Positions 30,941 to 43,380 of a stretch of 64,000 nt of DNA are shown here, in pieces (the first letter of the stretch is position 1; every line of letters begins with the position of its first letter). The position numbers and the translations under genes are program-made. The stretch lies in NCBI GenBank assembly GCA_026874595.1, contig CM049321.1, positions 13,225,479 through 13,289,478 of the forward strand. The letters are read 5' to 3'. Below the pieces are notes generated by a model that saw nothing but the letters and a program-made list of their open reading frames with translations, did not search any database and was not told the origin of the DNA. This stretch comes from Sipunculus nudus. Its lineage: Eukaryota; Annelida; Sipuncula; Golfingiida; Sipunculidae.

Positions 30941-32410
30941 TTCATGAAATCCCGTTAATCTCGTTTGACAAGAAGCAGTGAGACGTTTTTCAGGTTTGTC
31001 ATGTCAATCTGGCCAAATGATATGAAATGCCGAAAACTAGACCTGTCTAGCTATAAAAGCCGCTGAGTTATAAGCATTTGCATGAAATCTCGTGTTTTCT
31101 CGTTTGACGGGAAATGGTGCGAGCTTTGGCGAGATTTCCAGTTTTGTCATGTCAGGTTTGTCAAATATTACAAAATGCTGGAAACTAGACCTGTCTAGCT
31201 GCAAAAGTCGCCGTGTTATCAGCATTTACGTGAAATCATGTTTTTTTCTCGCTTGACGAGATATAGTACGAGATTTGGCAAGACGAGTAGTTTAATTATA
31301 TCAAGACGGCCAAACGTTACGAAATGGCGAAAACTAGATCCGTCTAGCTGTAAAAGTCGCCGAGTTATAAGCATTTCCGTGTACTCTCGTGTTTTCTCGT
31401 TTGACGAGATATGGTGCAGGATTTGGCCAGTCTTGTAGATTTGTCATATCAAACTCTCTAAATGTTATGAAATGGCGAAAACTACATCTGTCTAGCTGTA
31501 AAACTCGCCGAGTTATTAGCATTTCTGTGAAATCTCCTTTTTTATCGTTTGACGAGATATGGTGCGAGATTTGGCCAGTCTTGCAGGTTTGTCATGTCAA
31601 GCGGGTCATGTGGAACTAAATGCCGAAAACTAGACCTGTCTAGCTATAAAACTCGCCGAGTTATAACCAATGCCGTGAAATCTCATGTTTTCTCGTTTGA
31701 CGAGATACGGTGCGACATTCGGCCTGACTTTCAGTTCTGTCATGTCCAGCAGGTCATGTGTAAGAAAATGCGAAAACTAGACCTGTCTAGCTGTAAAACT
31801 CGCCGAGTTATAAGCATTTCCGTGAAATCTCGTGTTTTCTCGTTTGACGAGATAGGGTGCGAGATTTGGCCTGACTTGCACATCTATCGTGTCAAGCTGG
31901 TCATGTGGAAGGAAATGCCGGAAACCAGACGTGTCTAGCTGTAAAACTGGCCGAGTTATAAGCATTTTCGTGAAATTTCGTGTTTTCTCGTTTGACGAGA
32001 TACGGTGCGAGATTTTGCCAGACTTGCATATCTGTCGTGTCAAGCTGGTCTAGTGGAACTAAATGCCGAAAACCAGACGTGTCTAGCTGTAAAACTGGCC
32101 CAGTTATAAGCATTTCCGTGAAATCCCGTGTTTTCTCGTTTGACGAGATACGGTGCGAGATTTGGCCTGTCTTGCAGCTCTGTCGTGTCAAGCTTGTTTG
32201 GTGGAACGAAACGCCGAAAACCAGACCTGTCTAGCTGTAAAAGTCGCCGAGTTATAAGCATTTCCGCGAAGTCTCGTTTTTTCTCGATTGACGAGATATG
32301 GCGCGAGATTTGGCGTGACTTTCAGTTCTGTCGTGTCAAGCTGGTCATGTGGAACAAAATGCCGAAAACTAGATCTGCCTAGCTTAAAAACTGACAAAGT
32401 TACAAAAAAA
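30941..32410. repeat. 148-bp satellite, array 2
   Basis: Same monomer as array 1. The phase is visible from TTTCTCGTTTGACGAGATA-type phrases recurring 148 bases apart (for example in ORFs starting at 31980 and 32128). Confidence 0.92.
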
Positions 32411-32960
32411 TAGTCGTGTTATTTCCAATTTCCATGATTTTTGCCCCAAAAATGTAACCATGGTAACGGCAAATTTAAGTAAGCTACATATCAAAAGAAA
32501 GGCCAGGTGATGACGAAAAAAATGAGCTATTGCAGAAGTGAATAAGCCTATTTATGGCGAAGTTATAATGCAAAAACCATTAACCACACCTGTCGTGACC
32601 TTGACCCTTGACCTTAGAGCAATGTTAACCAAAAACAATAGGGTTCCAGGGTGTTCGGTTGTCAATCAACCCTGTAAGGGTCATGTCGATTGCTGCAAAA
32701 TTGTGGCCAGGAGAGCGCAGACAAACACACAAAAAAACAAACAAAAAAACAAGATGACCAGAGGTCACGCGCTTGCCGGAAATGGAAATGATACAGACAG
32801 ATAGACAGAGAGTGCATGTAGAAACAGTCATATGAATGAGCAACATTGTGGGGGCAGCAGAAACGGATAATATGTTTATTTATGCATGCTGACCTTTAAC
32901 AGCTGCATATCTTTCTAGTGTAAAAGGGACCAAGTTCAAATTTTTTTCATGAAATCCCGT
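32411..32960. repeat. Higher-order linker 2
   Basis: Copy of linker 1 with X-box-like GTAACCATGGTAAC at 32454-32467. The start-to-start distance from linker 1 is about 1997 bases. Confidence 0.9.
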
Positions 32961-34240
32961 TAATCTCGTTTGACAAGAAGCAGTGAGACGTTTTCAGGTT
33001 TGTCATGTCAAGCTGGTCATATGTGACAAAATGCCGAAAACTAGAACTACTTTGTTGTAAAAGGCGCCGAGTTATGAGCATTTCAGTGACATCTCGTTTG
33101 TTCACGTTGCACAAGATATGGTGCGAGATTTGGGCAGACTTATGGCTTTATCTAATCAAGCAGTTCATATGTGACACAATGCCGAAAACTAGACCTTCGT
33201 ACCTGTAAAAATCGCCGAGTTAAAAGCATTTTGGTGAAATCTCGTGTTTTCTCGTTTGACAAGATACGGTGCGAGATTGTGCCTGCCTTGGAGTTCTGTC
33301 ATGTCAAGCGGGTCATGTGGAACTAAATGCCGAAAACTAGACCTGTCTAGCTGCAGTTCCGTGAAATGTCGTGTTTTCTCGTTTGACGTGATACGGTGCG
33401 AGATTTTGCCTGACATGCATGTCTGTCGTGTCAAGCTGGTCTAGTGGAACAAAATGCCGAAAACCAGACGTGTCTATCTGTAAAACTCGCCGAGTTATAA
33501 CCAATGCCGTGAAATCTCATGTTTTCTCGTTTGACGAGATACGGTGCGACATTCGGCCTGACTTTCAGTTCTGTCATGTCCAGCAGGTCATGTGAAAGAA
33601 AATGCCGAAAACTAGACCTGCCTAGCTGTAAAACTCGCCGAGTTATAAGCATTTCCGTGAAATCTCGTGGTTTCTCGTTTGACGAGATAGGGTGCGAGAT
33701 TTGGCCTGACTTTCACATCTATCGTGTCAAGCTGGTCATGTGGAAGAAAATGCCGGAAACCAGACGTGTCTAGCTGTAAAACTGGCCGAGTTATAAGCAT
33801 TTCCGTGAAATTTCGTGTTTTCTCGTTTGACGAGATACGGTGCGAGATTTTGCCAGACTTGCATATCTGTCGTGTCAAGCTGGTCTAGTGGAACTAAATG
33901 CCGAAAACCACACGTGTCTAGCTGTAAAACTGGCCCAGTTATAAGCATTTCCGTGACATCCCGTGTTTTCTCGTTTGACGAGATACGGTGCGAGATTTGG
34001 CCTGTCTTGCAGCTCTGTCGTGTCAAGCTTGTTTGGTGGAACGAAATGCCGAAAACCAGACCTGTCTAGCTGTTAAAGTCGCCGAGTTATAAGCATTTCC
34101 GCGAAGTCTCGTTTTTTCTCATTTGACGAGATATGGCGCGAGATTTGGCGTGACTTTCAGTTCTGTCGTGTCAAGCTGGTCATGTGGAACAAAATGCCGA
34201 AAACCAGATCTGCCTAGCTTAAAAACTGACAAAGTTACAA
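32961..34240. repeat. 148-bp satellite, array 3
   Basis: Same monomer family. One unit near 33350 is internally deleted (CTAGCTGCAGTTCCGTGAAA). The order of variant monomers matches array 4. Confidence 0.92.
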
Positions 34241-34790
34241 AAAAATGGTCGTGTTATTTCCAATTTCCATGATTTTTGCCCAAAAAATGTAACCATGGTA
34301 ACGGCACATTTAAGTAAGCTACATATCAAAAGAAAGGCCAGGTGATGACGAAAAAAATGAGCTATTGCAGAAGTGGATAAGCCTATTTATGGCGAAGTTA
34401 TAGTGCAAAAACCGTTAACCACACCTGTCGTGACCTTGACCCTTAACCTTGGAGCAATGTTGACCAAAAACAATAGGGTTCCAGGGTGTTCGGTTGTCAA
34501 TCAACCCTGTAAGGGTCATGTCGATTGCTGCAAAATTGTGGCAAGGAGAGCGCAGACAAACACACAAAAAAACAAACAAACAAGATGACCAGAGGTCACG
34601 CGCTTGCCGGAAATGGAAATGATACAGACAGATAGACAGAGAGTGCATGTAGAAACAGTCATATGAATGAGCAACATTGTGGGGGCAGCAGAAACGGATA
34701 ATATGTTTATTTATGCATGCTGACCTTTAACAGCTGCATATCTTTCTAGTGTAAAAGGGACCAAGTTCAAAACTTTTTCATGAAATCCAG
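34241..34790. repeat. Higher-order linker 3
   Basis: Copy of linker 1, X-box-like motif at 34289-34302. Distance from linker 2 is about 1835 bases. Confidence 0.9.
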
Positions 34791-35920
34791 TTAATCTCGT
34801 TTGACAAGAAGCAGTGAGACGTTTTCAGGTTTGTCATGTCAAGCTGGTCATATGTGACAAAATGCCGAAAACTAGAACTACTTTGTTGTAAAAGGCGCCG
34901 AGTTATAAGCATTTCAGTGACATCTCGTTTGTTCACGTTGCACAAGATATGGTGCGAGATTTGGGCAGACTTATGGCTTTATCTAATCAAGCAGTTCATC
35001 TGTGACACAATGCCGAAAACTAGACCTTCGTACCTGTAAAAGCATTTTGGTGAAATCTCGTGTTTTCTCGTTTGACGGGATACGGTGCGAGATTTTGCCT
35101 GACATGCATGTCTGTCGTGTCAAGCTGGTCCAGTGGAACAATATGCCGAAAACCCAACGTGTCTATCTGTAAAAATCGCCGAGTTATAACAAATGCCGTG
35201 AAATCTCATGTTTTCTCGTTTGACGAGATACGGTGCGACATTCGGCCTGACTTTCAGTTCTGTCATGTCCAGCAGGTCATGTGAAAGAAAATGCCGAAAA
35301 CTAGACCTGTCTAGCTGTAAAACTCGCCGAGTTATAAGCATTTCCGTGAAATCTCGTGTTTTCTCGTTTGACGAGATAGGGTGCGAGATTTGGCCTGACT
35401 TGCACATCTATCGTGTCAAGCTGGTCATGTGGAAGGAAATGCCGGAAACCAGACGTGTCTAGCTGTAAAACTGGCCGAGTTATAGGCATTTCCGTGAAAT
35501 TTCGTGTTTTCTCGTTTGACGAGATACGGTGCGAGATTTTGCCAGACTTGCATATCTGTCCTGTCAAGCTGGTCTAGTGGAACTAAATGCCGAAAACCAG
35601 ACGTGTCTAGCTGTAAAACTGGCCCAGTTATAAGCATTTCCGTGACACCCGTGTTTTCTCGTTTGACGAGATACGGTGCAAGATTTGGCCTGTCTTGCAG
35701 CTCTGTCGTGTCAAGCTAGTTTGGTGGAACGAAATGCCGAAAACCAGACCTGTCTAGCTGTAAAAGTCGCCGAGTTATAAGCATTTTCCGCGAAGTCTCG
35801 TTTTTTCTCGTTTGACGAGATATGGCGCGAGATTTGGCGTGACTTTCAGTTCTGTCGTGTCAAGCTGGTCATGTGGAACAAAATGCCGAAAACTAGATCT
35901 GCCTAGCTAAAAAACTGACA
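34791..35920. repeat. 148-bp satellite, array 4
   Basis: Same monomer family. It lacks one monomer relative to array 3, which explains the shorter spacing (about 1689 bases) to the next linker. Confidence 0.92.
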
Positions 35921-37845
35921 AAGTTACAAAAAAATGGTCTTGTTATTTCCAATTTCCATGATTTTTGCCCAAAAAATGTAACCATGGTAACGGCAAATTT
36001 AAGTAAGCTACATATCAAAAGAAAGGCCAGGTGATGACGAAAAAAATGAGCTATTGCAGAAGTGGATAAGCCTATTTATGGCGAAGTTATAGTGCAAAAA
36101 CCGTTAACCACACCTGTCGTGACCTTGACCCTTGACCTTGGAGCAATGTTGACCAAAAACAATAGGGTTCCAGGGTGTTCGGTTGTCAATCAACCCTGTA
36201 AGGGTCATGTCGATTGCTGCAAAATTGTGGCCAGGACAGCGCAGACAAACACACAAAAAAACAAACAAAAAAACAAACTAGACGACCAGAGGTCGAACGC
36301 TTGCCGGAAGTTGAAATGACAGACAGATGGACAGACAGAACATATTGTGGGGTTTCTATTATTTGAATGACCCTCAGCGTTTGCTGAGAAGTTGTGGCCT
36401 GTAAAATGACATATCAGACAAAACAACGAGGAAGCAGACAAAGCTGACCACAAAAGACTAACAGACAAACATACTGACACATCTGTGATAACAGATTACC
36501 AGACAAAAGTGCCGAAGGCAAAGAAGAGCAAAATTAGCGATGGTTTATGTAGATAAGGTTTATAATTTTGGAGATATGGCCAAAACATGATATGTTGGGG
36601 AGGTGAAGGTGCAGCGCCCCCTAGTGGCTATATCCGGAAAATGAAAAATCTGTTTTGAGATATTAGTGAAACACATAAGATGTACCAGTTTTAAAAGGAT
36701 TCCTGAAAAAAAACTGTGGCCTGTAGAATGCTATATATGAGACGCAAGAACCAGCAAGTAGGCGGATTTGAGGACAACTGACAAACAGACAGACACACTG
36801 ACAAAGTCATACAAGAATTAGACCAGATGACATTACTAGGTCATGGAGAAGACTCAGGGAAAGAAAATAAGCCATAGTTTCTGTAATTGAGGCTTTGGGT
36901 TTTAGAGATATGGTCAATATAATGATATGTGTGTGAGGGTCAGGTGCAGCGCCACCTAGCGGCCCTATCCGGAAAATGAAAAAATAATTGTGAGATATTT
37001 TGTAAAATATAATATGCATCAGTTTTCAAATGCTTCTTTAAAAACTGTGGCCTGTAGAATGCTATATGCGAGACGCAAGAATCAGCAAGCAGCCAAATTT
37101 GAGGACAACTGACAAACAGACGGACACACTGACAAAGTGACACAAGATTGAGACCAGATGACATTATCAGTTTATGGAAAAGACTCAGAGGGAAAAAATA
37201 AGCTATAGTTTATGTGATTGAGGCTTTGGGTTTTAGAGATATGGCCAATGTAATGATATGTGTGTGAGGGTCGTATGCAGCGCCCCCTAGCAGTAATATT
37301 CAAAAAATGAAAAAAAGATTTCGAGATACTAGTGTAGGACTTATGATATGTTAGTTTCAAAATGATTCCTGCAATAATGTGGCCTTTGGCGCAAGATGAA
37401 TGAAATCTCGAAATATCTCTATTCACGAGATTTTTACGAGATACTGCAAGACTTGTTATGAAATCTTGTAGTACTAGTTGAATGCTACCTGATGCAAAAA
37501 ACTTGATCACTCTAGCTATAAAACTGACAAAGTTAGGAAAATAAGACCCCTTATTTTCGAATATCATGACTTTTCCCCAAAATTTGTAACCATGGTTACG
37601 GCAAATTTGAGTCAGCTACACACCAGATGACAGGCCTTGGAATGACGATTAAAATGAGCTATTGTTGAAGTAGATATGACTATTAGTCACAAAGATATGA
37701 AGAAAAAACCGTTTTGAGAAGTTTTGATGACCTTGACCTTGACCTTTGATCTATTTTGACCAAAAACAATAGGGCACCTAGAAATTTAATTCTCCATCAT
37801 CTCTGAAAGTTTCAAGGTGATTGTGGCAAAATTGTGCTTGCCGGA
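35921..37845. repeat. Linker 4 and right-hand 330-bp units
   Basis: Linker 4 (X-box-like 35978-35991) joins directly to the 25860-type unit at 36278, then to 330-bp units (about 36626, 36962, 37293), then to a copy of 27641-28110 with GTAACCATGGTTAC at 37586-37599. The flanks of the 148-bp arrays are therefore direct repeats of each other. Confidence 0.88.
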
Positions 37846-39409
37846 ATCAAAGATTTCCGGCAAGCAACAAACAGACAAACAGACATACGCAACTGAGCAA
37901 TATGCTTGCCGAAATCGAAGATTTCCGGCAAGCAATAAAGTTGTGACTGTGCCTCCAACATGTATGATAATAGACAGGGCCCGGAAAGGCCGTCACGCAC
38001 CGCTGCACACGCCGGCCGCCCACCGTAGGGACCCTGCCGGCACTTGCGGCGACGGCACGTGACTTCGTGGTTTGGTGAAACACGGCGCGAGATTTGACGA
38101 GACTTACAATGCGACCCCTGAATGTGACTGCGAGTGTCCGACGCTATCCGGCGCTGCAGACCATGTGTCTGTGGCGTAAAAAATGACAGAATTATAGGCA
38201 TTTCTTTGAATGGTCACGTGTTCTCGTTTCACGAGTAAGGATGCAAGATATGACGAGACTTGCGATTGAATGACTAAGAACTAGACGGATGCTGTCTAAC
38301 GCCGAAAACCAGACCTTTCTATGGCAAATATCTACAGAGATAGAAGCAGGTAAACTTCGTATTTTCAAGTTGTCACGTTTTACCCCAAAATTTGGTAACC
38401 ATGGTAACGGCAGTACAAAGCTACATGTGCGGAGGAATAAGCCAATGTTCCTAGTTTCAGATACCACAAAAAAAATGGTGTCACGTTTAATATTTTTTGA
38501 GATATTGCAGAAAAATGATATGTTACAGTGTTTCAGGTACCACGCCCCCTGGTGGCTATTTCCAAAAAATGAAAAACTGATTTCGAGATATTTATAAAAT
38601 AACACAAAATATATCAATTTCAAAGCCATTGTTAAAAAAATGCAACCTGTAGGTCATATTTAATGAAATCTCGAAGACTCTCGTTTGACGAGAAACGGTG
38701 CGAGATTTTGCAAGATTTTTGATTGGATCACCGAGAACTCACCAAGGGCTACAAGATGCAAAAAAATTGACCTCTCCAGCATAAAAACTGACAGAGTTAG
38801 AAGCTGAAAACTGCATATTTTCAAAATTCAAAAGTTTTACCCCAAAAGTAGAGAAATCTGGCAATAGCGCACTTTGGCACCTATGCGCAAAAATAAGCCC
38901 ATGGACCCCAGTTGAAGGTGCTGTGATGGAAATGGCCCAATGTTTAATAGTTCTGGAGGTATAGCACCAAAACAAATGTTCATGTTTTTTCATCTGCAAC
39001 GCCCCCTGGCGGCCATTTCCAAAATCTGAAAAAACAATTTCGAGATATTCTTGTGTTACATAAAATATCTCAGAATCAGTACGATTGCTGCAAATTTGAA
39101 AAATATCACGAAATTCCATGATTTCTCCCCAAAATTGCGTAACCATGGTAACAGCAAATTTAAGTAAGCTACATGTCAAAAGAAAGGCCAGGTGATGACG
39201 AAAAAAATGAGCTATTGCAGAAGTGGATAAGCCTATTTATGGCGAAGTTATAGTGCAAAAACCGTTAACCATACCTGTCGTGAACTTGACCTTTGACCTT
39301 TGACCTATTTTAACCAAAAACAATAGGGCACCTAGAAATTATGTTTTTCAACATCCCTGTAAGTTTCAAGGTGATTGTGGCAAAATTGTGGCCAGGAGAG
39401 TGCAGACAA
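37846..39409. repeat. Satellite right edge, mixed units
   Basis: Includes two hairpin units (about 37836-37866 and 37905-37936), a GC-rich island at 37975-38060, a copy of 29400-29800 at 38260-38690 with GTAACCATGGTAAC at 38395-38408, a further unit with it at 39139-39152, and the linker-type GAACTTGACCTTTGACCTTT at 39282. No gene. Confidence 0.8.
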
Positions 39410-39830
39410 ACAAACAGACAAACAGACATACGCAACTGAGCAATATGCTTGCCGAAATCGAAGATTTCCGGCAAGCAAAAAACAAAAAAACAAAAAAACA
39501 AACAGACAAATGGACATACGCAACTGACCAACATGCTTGCCGGAAATCTTCCGGCAAGCAAAAAACAGACAAATGGACATACGCAACTGACCAACATGCT
39601 TGCCGGAAATCTTCCGGCAAGCAACAAACAGACAACCGGACATACGCAACTGACCAACCAACTTGCCGAAATCGAAGATTTCCGGCAAGCAAAAAACAAA
39701 CAGACAAATGGACATACGCAACTGACCAACCAACTTGCCGAAATCGAAGATTTCCGGCAAGCAACAAACAGACATACGCAACTGACCAATATGCTTGCCG
39801 AAATCTTTGATTCCGGCAAGCAAAAAACAA
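39410..39830. repeat. Array of short CTTGCCGG...CCGGCAAG hairpins
   Basis: Six palindromes of about 23-31 bp at about 39448, 39535, 39598, 39660, 39732 and 39792, each CTTGCCG(G)AAATC...GATTT(C)CGGCAAG or a shorter form. They are separated by a near-constant spacer (AACAGACAAATGGACATACG CAACTGACCAACATG type). The spacers are all alike, so this is a tandem repeat of an inverted repeat and not a CRISPR. Confidence 0.92.
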
Positions 39831-39889
39831 TGTTGACAAAGAAAAAAAAAACATATATGTAACCTAAGGTGGCTGGTTGAATGTGTACG

Positions 39890-40375
39890 GCAGCCGAAAG
39901 GTACAAAGTTGAGAAACACTCTTTGCAAAACTCCGGTTCGTCTGACATACATAGATTCAATAGTCATATAGAAGTTTCCAGAAATCCCGTTTTTTTAACA
40001 ATACATATTTTAAAACATTGTGATTTATGCTGTCAAAAGCCAGGGAAAAATCGACATACAATACATATACTCTTCCTTTTTGTCTGGAAATGTATATTTG
40101 TATAACTGCCATGAGTGTGAACATATTGTCAATTGTCCATCTTCCTTTTCGAAACCCTGCTTGCTCCTCTGCTAAAATATGTCTAGCCAGCTTATAAACC
40201 TAATATTCATAATTTTACAAAATATTTTACCTGTACAGTTTAATAAAGAAATTCCTCTTTAGTTGTTTACGTCTTCAGTATCGCCACTCGTATACAGAGG
40301 CATAATAATAGCTTTGGCCCAGTCCCCTGGATATGTTGAATGTTTAAACATACCGTTAAAAAGTGCATGCAACAA
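39890..40375 (-). mobile_element. LINE reverse transcriptase remnant on minus strand (LINE-D)
   Basis: Translating the minus strand gives [17 protein letters not shown], a broken GISLLNCTGKIFCKIMN block, then AEEQAGFRKGRWTIDNMF and RQKGRVYVLYVDFSLAFDSI. These are RT blocks including the first catalytic Asp in a VDFSLAFD context. The rest is missing, with a stop and frameshift at about 40180-40262. The phrase style suggests an RTE- or CR1-like element, but the clade is not settled. Confidence 0.8.
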
Positions 40376-40376
40376 T

Positions 40377-41080
<704 letters not shown>

Positions 41081-42371
41081 TTATTTTATTTATTTATATA
41101 CTTTCTCTTGTACATAAATTATCATGTGTTTGGTCATAAAAAAACAAGATCGTTTTCGGTTCATCATTTTAGTTGCATTAAGACCTTGTTTTGACCCGGC
41201 TACTAAACAAGACAGGCGACTATTTAAGGCCAGGCGTCTATTCAAGGAAATACGGTACACAGAATTTTTAATTAGCAAGACAGAAAACATGGTTTTTATC
41301 CACAATATTTTTAATTAGTATAACAAAAAGGTGGATTTGTAATATATACAATTTTTCTTTGTCTCTCCTTGTCATGGAGTCAAGGGATAATGTGTAGTTA
41401 TATGTTTGGCTGTTCGCAAAGACAAAAAAGATAGTCTTCTCCTCCATAGGATGGGCACCTCAGTAAAATGGGCAGTTTGGAAAAGTACCAAGGTGCCAAC
41501 AATATAGAGGGTTAACTGTATATGCACGTTTTACACCATAGAAACTTTGCAGCATTGCTGCCCTTGGTTTTAATTTGATATGATACCATTTGTGTATTTC
41601 TGGTATATCCTAAGTTACAGCAGATTATATCTACTATGGGTTTCCTCTGGAAATGCTATGGGAAGTAAGGACGTAACATATCACATGCTATCTGTGAAAT
41701 TATTTTTTTATAATATTAACCATTAACAGCTGAATAAATATTATAATGCCTTTAAAAAACTAAATATGTTGAATGGTTTCTTGCCAAGTTACATTTTAAG
41801 TGACCTTACTCTTTTCATCTGTTTTTGTTCTTCTCAACATTGAACATTCAACAGACTTTGGGACTCTGCCTACTAAGTGGATTGAATCATTAATTTGACT
41901 AGATTGTCATTATTGTCTAGGTCAATGGCAGCCTGCTTTATTTGGTCAGCATAATAATGTCTGATTTGTCCCGAGTTACTGCAGGCACTGCAGGCCGATT
42001 CTGTTTATTGTTCTTTCAAGATTGAACTGAAGATTGACTAATTTATTGGTGGTTTTGGTCTCATTTGAGGCCCGAGTGAGTTCTTCAATTGTGTCACATT
42101 TTGTCCTGTGCTAAGTTTATGACAGTGGAATGCTCTAGCAAGGTTAAAGCGAACATGTTTGGAATTTGGCAATATGACTGTTTAGCTGACCCGAAGTATT
42201 GGGTAGAACTGTAACCTTTAACCATATAATACTCTATAAATACAATGCTGTTAACGATTAGGTTTTATGAGAGGTATAGATGATTGGACTAGGACTGCAG
42301 GTGTTGGAATATATATTTTTAACTTGTTTGTTTGTTAGTTTGGTTATTAATATATTTGTTCATTTATTTTA
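41081..42371. other. Intergenic, no gene seen
   Basis: Contains GGCGACTATTTAAGGCCAGG and CGTCTATTCAAGG near 41215-41248, a direct-repeat motif. Otherwise it is AT-rich without coding signs. Confidence 0.5.
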
Positions 42372-42375
42372 TCAT

Positions 42376-43211
42376 TGTTACAGGTGCCCTTTTAATTGTG
42401 TGACACGGGCGTGACTCGTGTTGTGGCGCCCGTGTCTGGCCGCATGTTGCACTCTCAGTTTGGTCCGTGCTGGTTGGACTCTCTTTGTCATGCTGGCTTG
42501 GGGCTTTCTCGCCTGGCCGAGCCGGGGCGGACTCACGTGCGGAACCTGATATGTTGAGGCAACGCATTCGTTGTTCTGGTATGTTCTTTGAACGTGTGTG
42601 CTGTGTTAGATTCTTTGGAATGTTCGGGCAATTGAAGGTTCTCGACTGGATATTAAAAGTTATAAATAGGGGGCTGTGTTTTAGAGCAGGGAGAGAGGTG
42701 AGAAAATATTCCAGCGGCCACAGACGTGTGGGACCTATCCGATTATTATCCAGTAATTTCAGGGATTCTACTATTACAAACACTTTACAATTTAGAGCTG
42801 CCTGTCTCAAGTTTACTTTCTGGATTGTTACAAGAGCTTTACATTGGACTGTTATTCTCTGAGAGAATTCGTGTGAACTGTTCGCCGGCTTATACATTTT
42901 AAAATACTTATCGTTGTGACAGTGGTGGTATTCAGGTAGTGTGCACTTTGTTTATTTTACTGTGTGATTGTATTGGTTTGTTGTTATACCGCTATTATAC
43001 TGTGTAATTGTATTGATTTAGTGTATTGTAATGTAAGGGTTGTTTTAAGAATAAATTATAGTTATTTAAAAAAAAAAACACTGACTTCTTTATTCATTCC
43101 CCTAGGCATTTCACGCTGCCTAGTGTTACAGAATCTGATTTTTTAAAATCTCCTTGACAAAAGTTGTGTTCATCACACCTGCGTGATCTGTTGATATTAG
43201 GTTCCGTAACA
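42376..43211 (+). repeat. 5' LTR (836 bp)
   Basis: Starts TGTTACAGGTGCCC and ends TTCCGTAACA. It contains TATAAATA at 42661-42668 and AATAAA at 43050-43055. More than 30 differences from the 3' LTR are visible, so the insertion is old. Confidence 0.95.
42661..42668 (+). promoter_or_regulatory. LTR TATA box
   Basis: TATAAATA followed by GGGGGC. The same box is kept in the 3' LTR at 52698-52705. Confidence 0.6.
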
Positions 43212-43217
43212 TAAAAT

Positions 43218-43235
43218 TGGGGGCTCGTCCGGGAT
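43218..43235 (+). promoter_or_regulatory. Primer-binding site, tRNA-Pro type
   Basis: TGGGGGCTCGTCCGGGAT, six bases after the LTR. It is complementary to the 3' end of tRNA-Pro and identical to the well-known gammaretroviral proline primer site. Confidence 0.9.
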
Positions 43236-43380
43236 GGCTTAATAGTTTTCAAAATGTATTAGGCCTTGACCTAGAAACATTGTTTTATCTTACATTGTTT
43301 GCAAGATTATATATTGTTCACAGTAAATTTTTTTCAGGATTTATCTCAGTGTTTTTTTGTTATTGTTTTAACATCTTATC

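Noticed and set aside
28320-35920. Many 60-130-codon ORFs on both strands (repeated RLTRYGARF and ITRRLLQLDRS type products)
   Set aside because: They recur with the 148-bp monomer in several frames on both strands, which is expected of a satellite with few stops. No independent coding sign.
39410-39830. CRISPR-like array of palindromic repeats with spacers
   Set aside because: The spacers are nearly identical to one another and the setting is a eukaryotic satellite with LINEs and introns. It is a tandem repeat containing hairpins.
25815-39960. ORFs rich in C, L, V and S such as VSCVCLFVACRKS
   Set aside because: They are translations of CAGACAAACAGAC-type low-complexity repeats on the minus strand.
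42364-42897. 177-codon minus-strand ORF and 131-codon plus-strand ORF in the 5' LTR
   Set aside because: They lie within LTR control sequence, and the 3' LTR carries different, interrupted versions.
43218-43235. tRNA gene fragment or infectious retrovirus, suggested by the proline primer site
   Set aside because: It is an 18-base primer site only. The element has no envelope gene and its RT and integrase are Ty3/Gypsy-like.
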